Below, in pieces: positions 14,740-23,111 of a stretch of DNA of 28,556 bases. Every line of letters starts with the position of its first letter. The first letter of the stretch is position 1. The DNA is taken from the NCBI GenBank assembly GCA_900541505.1, contig UQKK01000039.1, positions 1-28,556 on the forward strand, written 5' to 3'. Below the pieces are notes generated by a model, which saw only the letters and a program-made list of their open reading frames with translations, was not told the origin of the DNA and did no database searches. This DNA is from an uncultured Ruminococcus sp. (GTDB taxonomy: Bacteria; Bacillota; Clostridia; Lachnospirales; Lachnospiraceae). Made by a program: the position numbers and the translations under genes.

Positions 14740-15114
14740 CACAAGCAAGCTTGTTCCAAGTTGAGTCGCGTTACGGTAGTGTAACGCAGTGCAAGCTCGA
14801 TTCCGCGTATGCTTCATCTCGCTTCGGGCGTACCGCCCTATAAAAAAATATCAATACAACTCTCCACAAGCAAGCTTGTTCCAAGTTGAGTCGCGTTACG
14901 GTAGTGTATCGCAGTGCAAGCTCGATTCCGCATGCGCTCCATCTCGCTTCGGGCGTACCGCCCTATAAAAAAATATTACTACGACTTTTCACAAGCAAGC
15001 TTGCTCCAAGTTGAGTCGCGTTACGGTAGTGTATCGCAGTGCAAGCTCGATTCCGCGTATGCTTCATCTCGCTTCGGGCATGCCTGCCCTATAAAAATAT
15101 ATAAACCCAGTCTT
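14740..15114. repeat. Three tandem copies of a 125-bp structured repeat
   Basis: Units start with CACAAGCAAGCTTG at 14740, 14865 and 14990, exactly 125 bp apart. The first ~110 bp of each unit are about 95% identical; the last ~15 bp (AT-rich) vary. Each unit has an inner hairpin GCGTTAC...GTAACGC (perfect in copy 1, one mismatch in copies 2 and 3). A possible outer stem AGCTTG...CAAGCT encloses it. A third hairpin near the end is GGGCG-TAC-CGCCC in copies 1 and 2 and GGGCA-TGCC-TGCCC in copy 3, a compensatory G-C to A-T change. An AT-rich TATAAAAAAATAT-like stretch follows. No plausible gene lies in 14611-15300; the array fills most of it. Confidence 0.9.
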
Positions 15115-15177
15115 CCGCAAATAAATTTGCGTAATCCTGTTTTATATATTTTTGCACTGCGGGATACGGTATAAAAA

Positions 15178-15241
15178 TATTATACTTTTTCTCTAAATTT
15201 ATTGAATTTATATTTTGGGGGAAGAGTGTTTAAATATTAAC
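15178..15241 (+). promoter_or_regulatory. Candidate promoter and palindromes upstream of the ABC transporter operon
   Basis: A good -10 TATACT (15181-15186) lacks a -35 at normal spacing (TTGCAC at 15152-15157 is too far), as expected for an activator-dependent promoter. Downstream are two small palindromes: TAAATT-TATTG-AATTTA (15194-15210) and GTTTAAATATTAAC (15228-15241, 12 of 14 symmetric). These could be sites for the YesN-type regulator. The stretch 15242-15300 is an untranslated leader ending in AAAGGTG. Confidence 0.35.
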
Positions 15242-15309
15242 AGAGTAAAACATGTGGATGTTTCTTAAGGACATCGGAGCATTGTTGAAAGAGAGGAAAG
15301 GTGAGAAAG

Positions 15310-16227
15310 ATGAAGAAGGGGAAACAGGATTCTGTGCCCGCTGTTAAGACGAAAATCGTGTGGACACCGTATCTGTTGATTCTGCCGGTGATTATTCTGA
15401 TTGCAGGCGTTATGCTTTACCCGCTTTGCAAGACATTCTATCTGGCATTTCAGAATTACAACCCGGCAATGCCGTTTGCCAACGGATTTGCGGGTTTTGG
15501 TAACTTTATAAAGATTTTTACAACGGATGAGTTTTATTCGGCACTGTGGGTATCATTGAAATGGGTAGTTGCTCTTGTGCTGCTGCAGTTGATATTTGGT
15601 ATGATTGTAGCCTTGATTCTGAATCAGAACTTTAAAGGAAGAGGTTTCTTTAGGGCGCTGGTGTTCGTGCCGTGGGCGATGTCAGGAGTTCTGACTGCCG
15701 TACTGTTCAGCTTGATTTACAATCAGAACTACGGTGTATTAAATGACTTGCTCATGAATATCGGTCTCATTAAAGAACCTGTGGCTTGGCTTGGAAATCA
15801 GCACATTGTGCTGGGCTCCGTCATTGTGGCGGAGTTGTGGAGAGGTATCCCGTTCTTCGCAATCAGTCTTCTGGCTGCTATGCAGGGGCTGTCGCAGGAT
15901 GTATATGAGGCGGCAAAAGTGGATGGGGCGACGAAATGGCAGTCTTTCCGGTTTGTGACGCTGCCGCTCCTCAAAGACACAATCGTATTGACAACGCTGC
16001 TGCGTACCATCTGGGAGTTCAACAGTGTAGACTTGATTTTCAGTCTGACAAACGGCGGACCGGTCGGAAAGACAACGACCTTGAGTGTATTGATTGCAAA
16101 CCAGGCGCTCACGACAAACAACTATGGATATGGCTCGGCAATCTCGGTTGTAAGTTTCGTGATACTTGCGGTTATTGCGGTTATCTATATGAAAGTATCA
16201 GGATTTGCGAAAGGAAGTGATTCATAA
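15310..16227 (+). CDS. ABC sugar transporter permease (LplB/MalF-type)
   Basis: 305 aa from ATG 15310. A GTG at 15301 would add three residues, but it lies within the AAAGGTGA ribosome binding site of the ATG, so I prefer 15310. It is an integral membrane protein with six predicted helices (first at about 18-42). The permease signature DVYEAAKVDGATKWQSFRFVTLPLL (the EAA loop, here split as DVYEAAKVDGATKWQ and SFRFVTLPLL) contacts the ATPase. It pairs with the next gene, overlapping by one base (TAATG). No ATPase gene is present in the operon; such transporters usually share an MsmX/MsmK-type ATPase encoded elsewhere. The likely cargo is oligogalacturonides or rhamnogalacturonan fragments, judged from the neighbours. 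Confidence 0.92.
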   Translation: MKKGKQDSVPAVKTKIVWTPYLLILPVIILIAGVMLYPLCKTFYLAFQNYNPAMPFANGFAGFGNFIKIFTTDEFYSALWVSLKWVVALVLLQLIFGMIVALILNQNFKGRGFFRALVFVPWAMSGVLTAVLFSLIYNQNYGVLNDLLMNIGLIKEPVAWLGNQHIVLGSVIVAELWRGIPFFAISLLAAMQGLSQDVYEAAKVDGATKWQSFRFVTLPLLKDTIVLTTLLRTIWEFNSVDLIFSLTNGGPVGKTTTLSVLIANQALTTNNYGYGSAISVVSFVILAVIAVIYMKVSGFAKGSDS

Positions 16228-17060
16228 TGAAAGAAAAGAAGAGAGATATTGTCTTTTTGAGATGGCTTCCATTGCTGCTTATCTGTACATATGTGGTATT
16301 CCCCATTTACTGGGCAATCAATACCGCGTTTAAAAATGAATCGGAAATCCTCGGGAAAGATGTCACTTATCTTCCCCACGAGGCGACGGCAGCGAACTTT
16401 ATCGATGCCTGGACGAATGTGGGATTTGATAAATACTTCTTCAATAGTTTGAAAGTCAGCGGTATTTCTGTTATCTTCATTGTTATTATCTCTATTATGG
16501 TGGGATATGCGCTGAGCAGATATAAATTCAAATTTAAAATGGCGTTTTTAGGATTATTGCTGGCAGTACAGTTTATTCCTGCGGCAGTGCTCCTTGTACC
16601 GCTGTTCAACATTTTCAACGGTCTGGGTCTGGTTGGCTCCCATATCGCGCTGATTCTCGTCAACGTCACATTCCAGACACCGTTCTGCTGTGTACTGATG
16701 AGAGGATTTGTGGAGGGAGTTCCATTCTCGCTGGAAGAAGCTGCCATGATTGACGGATGTAGCCGAATCCGCGGTGTATTTAAAGTGGTCATCCCCATGC
16801 TGGTGCCGGGAATCATCACAGTTGCGGCATTTGCCCTGATTGGATGCTGGAATGAATTCCTGTTTGCGATGATGTTCTTAAATGACCCGAATAAATATAC
16901 GGTTCCAATCGGACTGAAGATGATGCAGGGAGAATATGGTATCCACTATGGCGCGATGGCGGCAGGTGCGATTATCGCGATGGCGATTCCGGTTGTTCTC
17001 TTTGCGTATTTGCAGAAATACCTTGTGACCGGACTGAGCTCCGGCGCTGTCAAAGGTTAA
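16227..17060 (+). CDS. ABC sugar transporter permease (MalG/YtcP-type)
   Basis: 277 aa inner-membrane protein, the second half of the permease pair. Six helices are expected, the first at about residues 11-31 (LPLLLICTYVVFPIYWAINT). The EAA loop reads SLEEAAMIDGCSRIRGVF followed by KVVIPML, near 170-193. The ATG shares its A with the preceding stop and is preceded by AAAGGAAGTG. The C-terminus LQKYLVTGLSSGAVKG is the usual ending of this family. It acts with the preceding permease and the binding protein encoded 50 bp downstream. Confidence 0.93.
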   Translation: MKEKKRDIVFLRWLPLLLICTYVVFPIYWAINTAFKNESEILGKDVTYLPHEATAANFIDAWTNVGFDKYFFNSLKVSGISVIFIVIISIMVGYALSRYKFKFKMAFLGLLLAVQFIPAAVLLVPLFNIFNGLGLVGSHIALILVNVTFQTPFCCVLMRGFVEGVPFSLEEAAMIDGCSRIRGVFKVVIPMLVPGIITVAAFALIGCWNEFLFAMMFLNDPNKYTVPIGLKMMQGEYGIHYGAMAAGAIIAMAIPVVLFAYLQKYLVTGLSSGAVKG

Positions 17061-17110
17061 TACCGGATGCGGTTTAACATAATAATTTAAGAAAAGGTGG
17101 AGGTAAGACA

Positions 17111-18436
17111 ATGAAAAAGAGATTAGTAGCAGTATTAATGACATGTGCTCTTGGAATGACACTTCTTGCTGGCTGTGGAAGCAGCTCCTCTGAGGAGAAG
17201 GACAGTTCCTCCAAAAGCAGCGATGGGAAAGTGGAAATTACTTTCTGGGACAACTATGCAGACACAATTCACACAGAAGTATATACACAGTTGATTGAGG
17301 ACTTTGAGAAAGAAAACCCGGACATCACAGTAAAATATGTTCCGCTGCCGTCCGACCAGGCAAAATCCAAGTACGATGTTGCGATTCAGTCCAAATCTAC
17401 ACCGGACTGCGGAGTTATCTATCAGTATTGGATGAACGATTTCGTTATCCAGGATGCGCTGCTGCCGCTGGATGAATACTACGCAGACAGCGATGCACTT
17501 CTGGACACATTCGTGGACAGTATGAAGAATACCGCTCCGGACGGAAAATTCTACAGTCTTCCGTTCTATGTAGTACCGCCGGCACTGTGGTACAACACAG
17601 AGCTTTTCGAGGCGGCAGGTCTGGAAGCACCGACCACATGGGATGAAGTGTTTGATGATGTTGAAAAACTGACAGATAAAGACAATGGCGTATATGGATT
17701 CTCTATCCGCGGCGGTGCCGGAAGCTCCCAGCAGTTAGAGCAGATGCTGTATCAGTACTCAGGAATCACAGATATGTTTGATGAAGAGGGAAATTCTACA
17801 ATCAATGACCCGTCACATGTAGAGTTTTTGGAAAACTTCGCAGCGCTTTACAACAAATATACACCGGAGAGTGATATCACAAATGCAAGTACAGAGATGA
17901 TTTCCGCATTTGATTCTGCTTCCGCAGCGATGATATTCCACAACATCGGTTCCTACGGACAGCACAGAGATACACTCGGAGAAGACAAATTCGGCGCAGT
18001 GATTGACCTGAAAGCAGAAGACGGCTCCAGCGTTATGGTTTCCAACGGTGTGGCTTCCCTGTCTGTATTCAAAAATTCTGCTCATCCGGAAGAGGCATAC
18101 AAGTTTATCAGCTACCTGACAGAGCACACTGGAAACAGCCTTTACAATGAGAAACTAGGTTCTATCCCATGCAACAAAGAAGCGCTCGCAGATGAGTGGG
18201 TACAGAACTCTGCACCGGTTAAAGCAGCAGCGGACATGTTGTTGAACCCGGAGACAAAGATTGCTACACTTCCGGTAGAAGTAACAGGATACTTTGACCT
18301 GCATACAAACACACTGGCAAAAGATTTCCAGAATGTACTGCTTGGAAATGAGACAGCACAGGAATACCTGGACAACTGGGCAGAGCAGATGACAGCGCTC
18401 AAGAAACAGTACGATGAGAATGTCGTAAGTAAATAA
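17111..18436 (+). CDS. Extracellular solute-binding lipoprotein of the ABC sugar transporter
   Basis: 441 aa. Lipoprotein signal peptide with lipobox LLAGC, Cys22 being the lipidated residue. A Ser/Lys/Glu-rich tether follows (SSSSEEKDSSSKSSDG). The family 1 binding-protein fold begins KVEITFWDNYADTIH; aromatic residues in the cleft (for example ALWYNTELFEAAG, QYWMND) fit oligosaccharide binding. A strong GGAGGT lies six bases before the ATG. The gene is followed by two strong hairpins (18497-18546), which may keep its mRNA more abundant than that of the enzymes downstream, a common need for binding proteins. Codon use is AT-richer and very regular, suggesting high expression. Ligand inferred from the locus. 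Confidence 0.93.
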   Translation: MKKRLVAVLMTCALGMTLLAGCGSSSSEEKDSSSKSSDGKVEITFWDNYADTIHTEVYTQLIEDFEKENPDITVKYVPLPSDQAKSKYDVAIQSKSTPDCGVIYQYWMNDFVIQDALLPLDEYYADSDALLDTFVDSMKNTAPDGKFYSLPFYVVPPALWYNTELFEAAGLEAPTTWDEVFDDVEKLTDKDNGVYGFSIRGGAGSSQQLEQMLYQYSGITDMFDEEGNSTINDPSHVEFLENFAALYNKYTPESDITNASTEMISAFDSASAAMIFHNIGSYGQHRDTLGEDKFGAVIDLKAEDGSSVMVSNGVASLSVFKNSAHPEEAYKFISYLTEHTGNSLYNEKLGSIPCNKEALADEWVQNSAPVKAAADMLLNPETKIATLPVEVTGYFDLHTNTLAKDFQNVLLGNETAQEYLDNWAEQMTALKKQYDENVVSK

Positions 18437-18496
18437 GTGAATACCTTACAAAAGTAGAAGTAGAGAAGACTGATACCGGACGGAGGGTATCCCAAG

Positions 18497-18546
18497 AGCC
18501 ATAAAATGGCTTGTGGTGGGAGGTTTAGCAGCGCTAAGCCTCCCAC
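18497..18546 (+). terminator. Two adjacent hairpins after the binding-protein gene (attenuator or mRNA stabiliser)
   Basis: The first is AGCCAT-AAA-ATGGCT (18497-18511). The second has a 14-bp stem (18516-18529 with 18533-18546, one G-T wobble) and a 3-nt loop, followed by ATTTTC. The U-tract is short, so partial termination or protection from 3' decay is more likely than a full stop. The same strand continues with the GH106-like gene 37 bp later. Confidence 0.65.
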
Positions 18547-18582
18547 ATTTTCGGTAAAAGCACAAAAAGAAAGGATAAGAGA

Positions 18583-21500
18583 ATGGACTGGATAAAAGAA
18601 TTTGAAAACCCGGATGTATCCTGCAGAGTGAAACCGTTCTGGTTCTGGAACGGAGACATTACAGAGGCAGGTATAGAAAAGCAGATTAAGGAAATGTACG
18701 AGAAAGGGATTGGGGGCTTCTATCTCTGTGCCCGTCAGGGTCAGACCGTTCCCTATCTTTCTGAAAAATGGTTCTCTCTCGTGAAATATGCCTGCGAGAG
18801 AGCGAAAGCATATGGCCTGGAGGCGTGGCTGTATGATGAATATCCTTATCCCAGCGGAATGGGAGGTGGGGAAGTATTAAAACGCCATCCGGAAGCGGAA
18901 CACAAGATACTCTGCCATGAGCAGTTTGAAGTCCTGGGAGGGACAGAAATCAGCAGAGAATTTGAAAATGGAGAAATCCTTTACGCAAAGGCATTTCCTG
19001 TAAACGCAGGGGGAGCGGAAATATGGGAAAATGGTCTGGACCTTCTGGAGCGGTTCGGTATTTTACAGCCGGATGAAATTTACCAGATTACAGGGCTTAC
19101 CATGTACAATAATAAGCGCTTTTTCTCCGCCAATCCCCAGAGCGTGCTCACCACGGTGCTCCCGGAGGGAAACTGGAGAGTGGAAGTGTATTATCAGAAA
19201 CCCATGGGGGATTTTAAATTTTATGGAGGCTACTTCGACCCCTGCCATGAGGATGCGGTGGAAACATTCATTCAAGTGACCCATGAAGCGTACAAGAAAA
19301 CTCTGGGAGAGGATATGGCATCCCAGGTGAAAGGTATTTTTTCCGATGAGGTGGGTATGTTAAGCCCGATTCCATGGACGGACAGACTTCCGGAAGCGTT
19401 TCAGGAGAGGAAGGGATATTCTATCCTGGAAAATCTCCCTGCTCTGCACAATACGTCCTGGGAAGGGGCGTACCGCATTCGTTACGATTTGTATGATGTG
19501 ATTCATCAGATTTTTGTGGAGAGCTACCACAAACAGGTGGCGGACTGGTGCACAAAAGAGGGCATCCAGTACTGCACGGAAGTTCCCTTTATGCGCCTGT
19601 CTACCCAGCGCTACAGCCATATTCCGGGCGGGGATACCGCGCACGAGAAGGCAGGGCGTGAGTTGGAGTGGATTTACGACAAGTATCTCTGTGCTTTCCG
19701 CTACAGCGCCAATGCGGTGGCTTCTCTGGCGCGGCAGCTTGGCAGAAAACAGTGCCTGATTGAAAGCTTCCACAGTGTAGGCTGGACAATGACGCTCCAG
19801 GATGCCAAGTGGATGCTGAACCGTCTGGCGGCGAGCGGTATTAATCTGTATGTGTTCCATGCGTTTTATTATACGATTGAGTCCATCAACAAGCATGACG
19901 CGCCGCCTTCCCAGTTTTATCAGAATCCTTACTGGGAGCATTACAGGAAGCTGGCGGACTACGCCGGGCGTCTGTGCGCGTACGTGACAGCGACAACGGA
20001 AAATACAGAAATCGCTGTCCTCGACCCTCTCCCAAGCCTGTGGGCGCTGCTTGGCAATCCGTTCCAGGGATTCCCTTACTGCGGAGAGTCAGAGAAAGAA
20101 AAAGCACAGTGTGATGCATTGCGGGACAACTGGGTCTACACCACGAAAACACTTTTGCTGAATCAGCTCCAGTATAATCATCTGGATTCCGAGATGCTGC
20201 CGGACTTTAAGATAGAGGATGGGAGACTGAAGATGGGCGATGCGGCGTATAAGATTGTTGTCATTCCTCCGGCTCTGTTTTATGAGAAGAGCGCGTTTAT
20301 AAAGCTCGAAGAGTTCGTGAAAGCGGGGGGATACCTGATATTCCTCGGCAGTTTGCCTTACTTGTCTCTTGATAAAAATGAGGCAGACGAAACGATGGCA
20401 TCCCAGTGGAAAAGGCTGGTGGAAGAAAATCCGGGACAGGTGACCTTTCTTCCGGCGGACGGTGTTCTTCAGAATGCGGGAATCGAGAAGGCGTTTATTG
20501 AAAAAGTCAGAGAACTTGCGAAAGAGCCGCTTGAAGTCTGCTTTGAGCGGGAAGAAGAAAGGAAGAATTTCATTACCTCTATGCGCAGGGATGAAGCAGG
20601 GAATCTCTATCTGGCTCTTGCAAATCAGGGGAAACGCAGCGCCCGCGCGACGATTAAAAATATGGCGGACACCGTGTTCTCTGTGGTAGAATTGTCTATG
20701 GAAGACGGGAAGGTCAAAAAGAGCGGAACACTTGAGAGCGAGAAACAGGTGGAATTTGCGCCCTATGAGAGCAAATATTTTTGCCTGACAGCCGGCGAGA
20801 CGCGGGTTCAGACAGCACAGATGGCAGCCGCGAAACCGGAAGAGACTGTTTTACCACGGCGGGGTGAGGAAGAAATCGTGGTTTCTACAGAGGAGCCCTT
20901 TGGCGTTACACTGTCCGGTCTGAATGTGCTGCGCCTTGCGAAGCTGGAAATTTCCAGGGACAGAGAAACCTGGTATGAGACAGAGCCCATGACCTTAATC
21001 GAGCAGGCGGCGGCTTTTCCCATCCTCAGCAGTTCGGATTATGTATATGAGAGTACCTTCGGAACGCCGAAACAGATTCATATGAAGTTCCCTCTGGACA
21101 TTGTTTTCAGAGCCGCATTCGAAGTGGAGACTGTGCCGGAGTGGATGGAGCTTCTGATGGATAGACGCGCCATCACCGGAGCATGGAAAATCAAAGTCAA
21201 CGGAAATGTGCTGGATGAAACCCAGTTCTATCATCGGTTTATCAACGACGAGAGCAACCGTCTCGTCAACATTACTGAGTACATCAGAGAAGGAAAGAAT
21301 GAGGTTGAGATTACAGTGACTGCGCAGAAAGAGTCGGACGGCGTCCGTGACCCGCTTTATCTGCTGGGAAAATTCGGAGTGGATGAAGCGCGCAGACTGA
21401 CAGCGATGCCGGAGAAAGTTTATTTTGACAGCCATTATATCAAAGGGTTCCCATATTACAGCGGGAAAATGACTCTGGAAAAGGATATTACGCTGCAGCC

Positions 21501-21747
21501 GCAGGAACTGCCGGAAGAGTTTGACCTGCGCTTTGACTTCGCGGACGAATGTCTGGATTGTCTGGAAGTGAGAATAAACGGGCAGTCCCTTGGCGTGCGT
21601 GCCTTTACACCATACCGCTGGACATGCCGGAAGGATTTTGTAAAACCGGGCAAAAACCATCTGGAACTGGTACGAACCAATACCCTGGCAAACATGCTGG
21701 ATGGGACGTATTTTGATTACGAAGAACACAAACTGGTACATATTTAG
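18583..21747 (+). CDS. GH106-like glycoside hydrolase (putative alpha-L-rhamnosidase), cytoplasmic
   Basis: 1054 aa with no signal peptide. The N-terminal TIM-barrel-like part has features of the GH106 superfamily: VKPFWFWNGDITEAGIEKQI, GIGGFYLCARQG, LEAWLYDEYPYPSGMGGG (about 85-102), then GIFSDEVGML and IESFHSVGWTM. Family members use acidic residues within such motifs. The middle holds GLYDVIHQ-type barrel helices. The C-terminal part has beta-sandwich modules, ending with VRINGQSLGVRAFTPYRWTC and then LELVRTNTLANMLDGTYF, typical of GH106 C-terminal domains. AAAGGA precedes the ATG. The GH28 gene starts 8 bp after its stop. Removing rhamnose from imported rhamnogalacturonan fragments is the best guess; related unclassified families could differ in specificity. 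Confidence 0.72.
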   Translation: MDWIKEFENPDVSCRVKPFWFWNGDITEAGIEKQIKEMYEKGIGGFYLCARQGQTVPYLSEKWFSLVKYACERAKAYGLEAWLYDEYPYPSGMGGGEVLKRHPEAEHKILCHEQFEVLGGTEISREFENGEILYAKAFPVNAGGAEIWENGLDLLERFGILQPDEIYQITGLTMYNNKRFFSANPQSVLTTVLPEGNWRVEVYYQKPMGDFKFYGGYFDPCHEDAVETFIQVTHEAYKKTLGEDMASQVKGIFSDEVGMLSPIPWTDRLPEAFQERKGYSILENLPALHNTSWEGAYRIRYDLYDVIHQIFVESYHKQVADWCTKEGIQYCTEVPFMRLSTQRYSHIPGGDTAHEKAGRELEWIYDKYLCAFRYSANAVASLARQLGRKQCLIESFHSVGWTMTLQDAKWMLNRLAASGINLYVFHAFYYTIESINKHDAPPSQFYQNPYWEHYRKLADYAGRLCAYVTATTENTEIAVLDPLPSLWALLGNPFQGFPYCGESEKEKAQCDALRDNWVYTTKTLLLNQLQYNHLDSEMLPDFKIEDGRLKMGDAAYKIVVIPPALFYEKSAFIKLEEFVKAGGYLIFLGSLPYLSLDKNEADETMASQWKRLVEENPGQVTFLPADGVLQNAGIEKAFIEKVRELAKEPLEVCFEREEERKNFITSMRRDEAGNLYLALANQGKRSARATIKNMADTVFSVVELSMEDGKVKKSGTLESEKQVEFAPYESKYFCLTAGETRVQTAQMAAAKPEETVLPRRGEEEIVVSTEEPFGVTLSGLNVLRLAKLEISRDRETWYETEPMTLIEQAAAFPILSSSDYVYESTFGTPKQIHMKFPLDIVFRAAFEVETVPEWMELLMDRRAITGAWKIKVNGNVLDETQFYHRFINDESNRLVNITEYIREGKNEVEITVTAQKESDGVRDPLYLLGKFGVDEARRLTAMPEKVYFDSHYIKGFPYYSGKMTLEKDITLQPQELPEEFDLRFDFADECLDCLEVRINGQSLGVRAFTPYRWTCRKDFVKPGKNHLELVRTNTLANMLDGTYFDYEEHKLVHI

Positions 21748-21755
21748 GAGGAAAC

Positions 21756-23087
21756 ATGGATTATATCATCACAGAATTTGGCGCTGTTGCCGATGGGGTG
21801 ACAAACAATCAGAAAGCCATCCAGGAGGCGATAGATGCATGTACACAGGCAGGAGGCGGCAGGGTCATCGTCCCTGCCGGAGAGTTCCTGACGGGGACGC
21901 TTATATTAAAAAGCAACGTAACGTTGCATTTGGAGGCGGGAAGTGTGCTGACAGGCAGCCTGAATCCGGAAGACATTATCGATTTCGCGAGAAATGTGGA
22001 GGACCCCAACGAGGATATCGGATGGGAGGGAGGCTGCTTTTTGTGCGCGTTCCATGAGAAGAACATCAGTATCACCGGGGAAGGGACGATTTACGGACAG
22101 GGCGACAAGGTCTTCTATGATGACGGAGCAGATGGAGAATTTCACGAGTGCCCGAAAAATGTACGCATGGAGGAACGCCCCAGGACCACATTTTTCGAGG
22201 ATGTGGAAAATCTCACGGTCCGGGGAGTCACTTTCCGGGATGCTGCGTTCTGGACACTGCATATGGCGGGATGCCGTCATGTCATTGTGGACGGCGTGCG
22301 AATCTTAAATGATGTTCGGGGCGCAAACAATGACGGAATCGACCCGGATACCTGTCAGGATGTAGTAATCAGCAACTGTATTGTGAAATCCGGGGATGAC
22401 GCCATTGTGGTGAAAAATTCCGCGCCCATGGCGAAGAAATACGGCGCCTGCGAAAATATTACTATCAGCAACTGTGTGCTCTATTCCCATGATTCCGCGC
22501 TGAAAGTGGGAACAGAGACATGTGAGGCAATTCGCCATGTCATTTTGAGCGACTGTGTATTCAGGGACTGCTCCAGAGGCGTGGGAATCTGGGTGCGCGA
22601 TGGGGCTGTGATTGAAGACATCCACGTACACCATGTGTCCGGCAATACCAAACGCTATGCGGACTGCCCTCAGAGAGACTTTGCGCCCCGCTGGTGGGGA
22701 AAAGGCGAGCCGGTGTTTATCAGCGCGACGCCCAGGAGAAAGGGCGAACATCCAGGCTGTATCCGGGATATTACTTTTGACCATATTTATATGACCGTAG
22801 AGTCCTCGCTGTTTATCGCGGGGGAGCCGGAGTCGGAAATCGAAAATGTGACAATACAGGATATGCAGCTCACCATGAAAAGTCAGGGGACACAGAAGCC
22901 GGAGTTGTTTGACGAACAGCCTTCCGTGCGCAATGTATACCCCCATGATATTCCCGGCGTGTATGCCCGCAGCGTAAGAGATTTACATGTCAGTGGAATT
23001 ATAAGACGGGAAGGCGTGTACAGGGAATATCCGCTGACGGAGCTTCAGAACTGCACGAATGCGGAAATCAGAATAAAAGAAAGGTAA
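21756..23087 (+). CDS. GH28 polygalacturonase-like enzyme, probably an intracellular exo-acting form
   Basis: 443 aa right-handed parallel beta-helix of family GH28; no signal peptide. The N-terminus FGAVADGVTNNQKAIQEAID is the standard pectate-lyase-superfamily start. The catalytic acids appear as NNDGID (Asp193; usual motif NTDG) and SGDDAI (Asp214, Asp215). The usual GHG is SHDSALKVG (His245), and the RIK region reads SRGVGIW, so the substrate-binding Lys is not obvious. These departures occur in bacterial exo-type or rhamnogalacturonan-active GH28 members. GGAGGAAAC lies just before the ATG, eight bases after the GH106-like stop, so the two are co-translated. It may release galacturonate or galacturonyl-rhamnose units from imported oligosaccharides. 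The 3' end carries an 18-bp tandem duplication. Confidence 0.88.
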   Translation: MDYIITEFGAVADGVTNNQKAIQEAIDACTQAGGGRVIVPAGEFLTGTLILKSNVTLHLEAGSVLTGSLNPEDIIDFARNVEDPNEDIGWEGGCFLCAFHEKNISITGEGTIYGQGDKVFYDDGADGEFHECPKNVRMEERPRTTFFEDVENLTVRGVTFRDAAFWTLHMAGCRHVIVDGVRILNDVRGANNDGIDPDTCQDVVISNCIVKSGDDAIVVKNSAPMAKKYGACENITISNCVLYSHDSALKVGTETCEAIRHVILSDCVFRDCSRGVGIWVRDGAVIEDIHVHHVSGNTKRYADCPQRDFAPRWWGKGEPVFISATPRRKGEHPGCIRDITFDHIYMTVESSLFIAGEPESEIENVTIQDMQLTMKSQGTQKPELFDEQPSVRNVYPHDIPGVYARSVRDLHVSGIIRREGVYREYPLTELQNCTNAEIRIKER

Positions 23088-23108
23088 AACATAAAAGAAA
23101 GGTAAAAA
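23073..23108 (+). repeat. 18-bp tandem duplication containing a ribosome binding site
   Basis: ATAAAAGAAAGGTAAAAC at 23073-23090 is followed directly by a copy at 23091-23108 with one change. The first copy contains the GH28 stop; both contain AAAGG, so the ribosome binding site of the next gene is duplicated. Confidence 0.75.
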
Positions 23109-23111
23109 ACA

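Noticed and set aside
14740..15114. CRISPR array
   Set aside because: The 125-bp units are nearly identical throughout, with no short repeat and variable spacer pattern, and there are no cas genes nearby.
14740..15114. tRNA or rRNA genes in the GC-rich repeat units
   Set aside because: No acceptor stem, CCA-like end or T-arm GTTCRA motif at proper spacing; the stems do not form a cloverleaf.
14914..15174. 86-residue frame inside the 125-bp repeats
   Set aside because: Low-complexity translation of the repeat itself; no ribosome binding site and the frame is not kept between copies.
20995..21741. Leftward 248-residue frame opposite the GH106-like gene
   Set aside because: Shadow of a strong coding frame; no start signal and no motifs.
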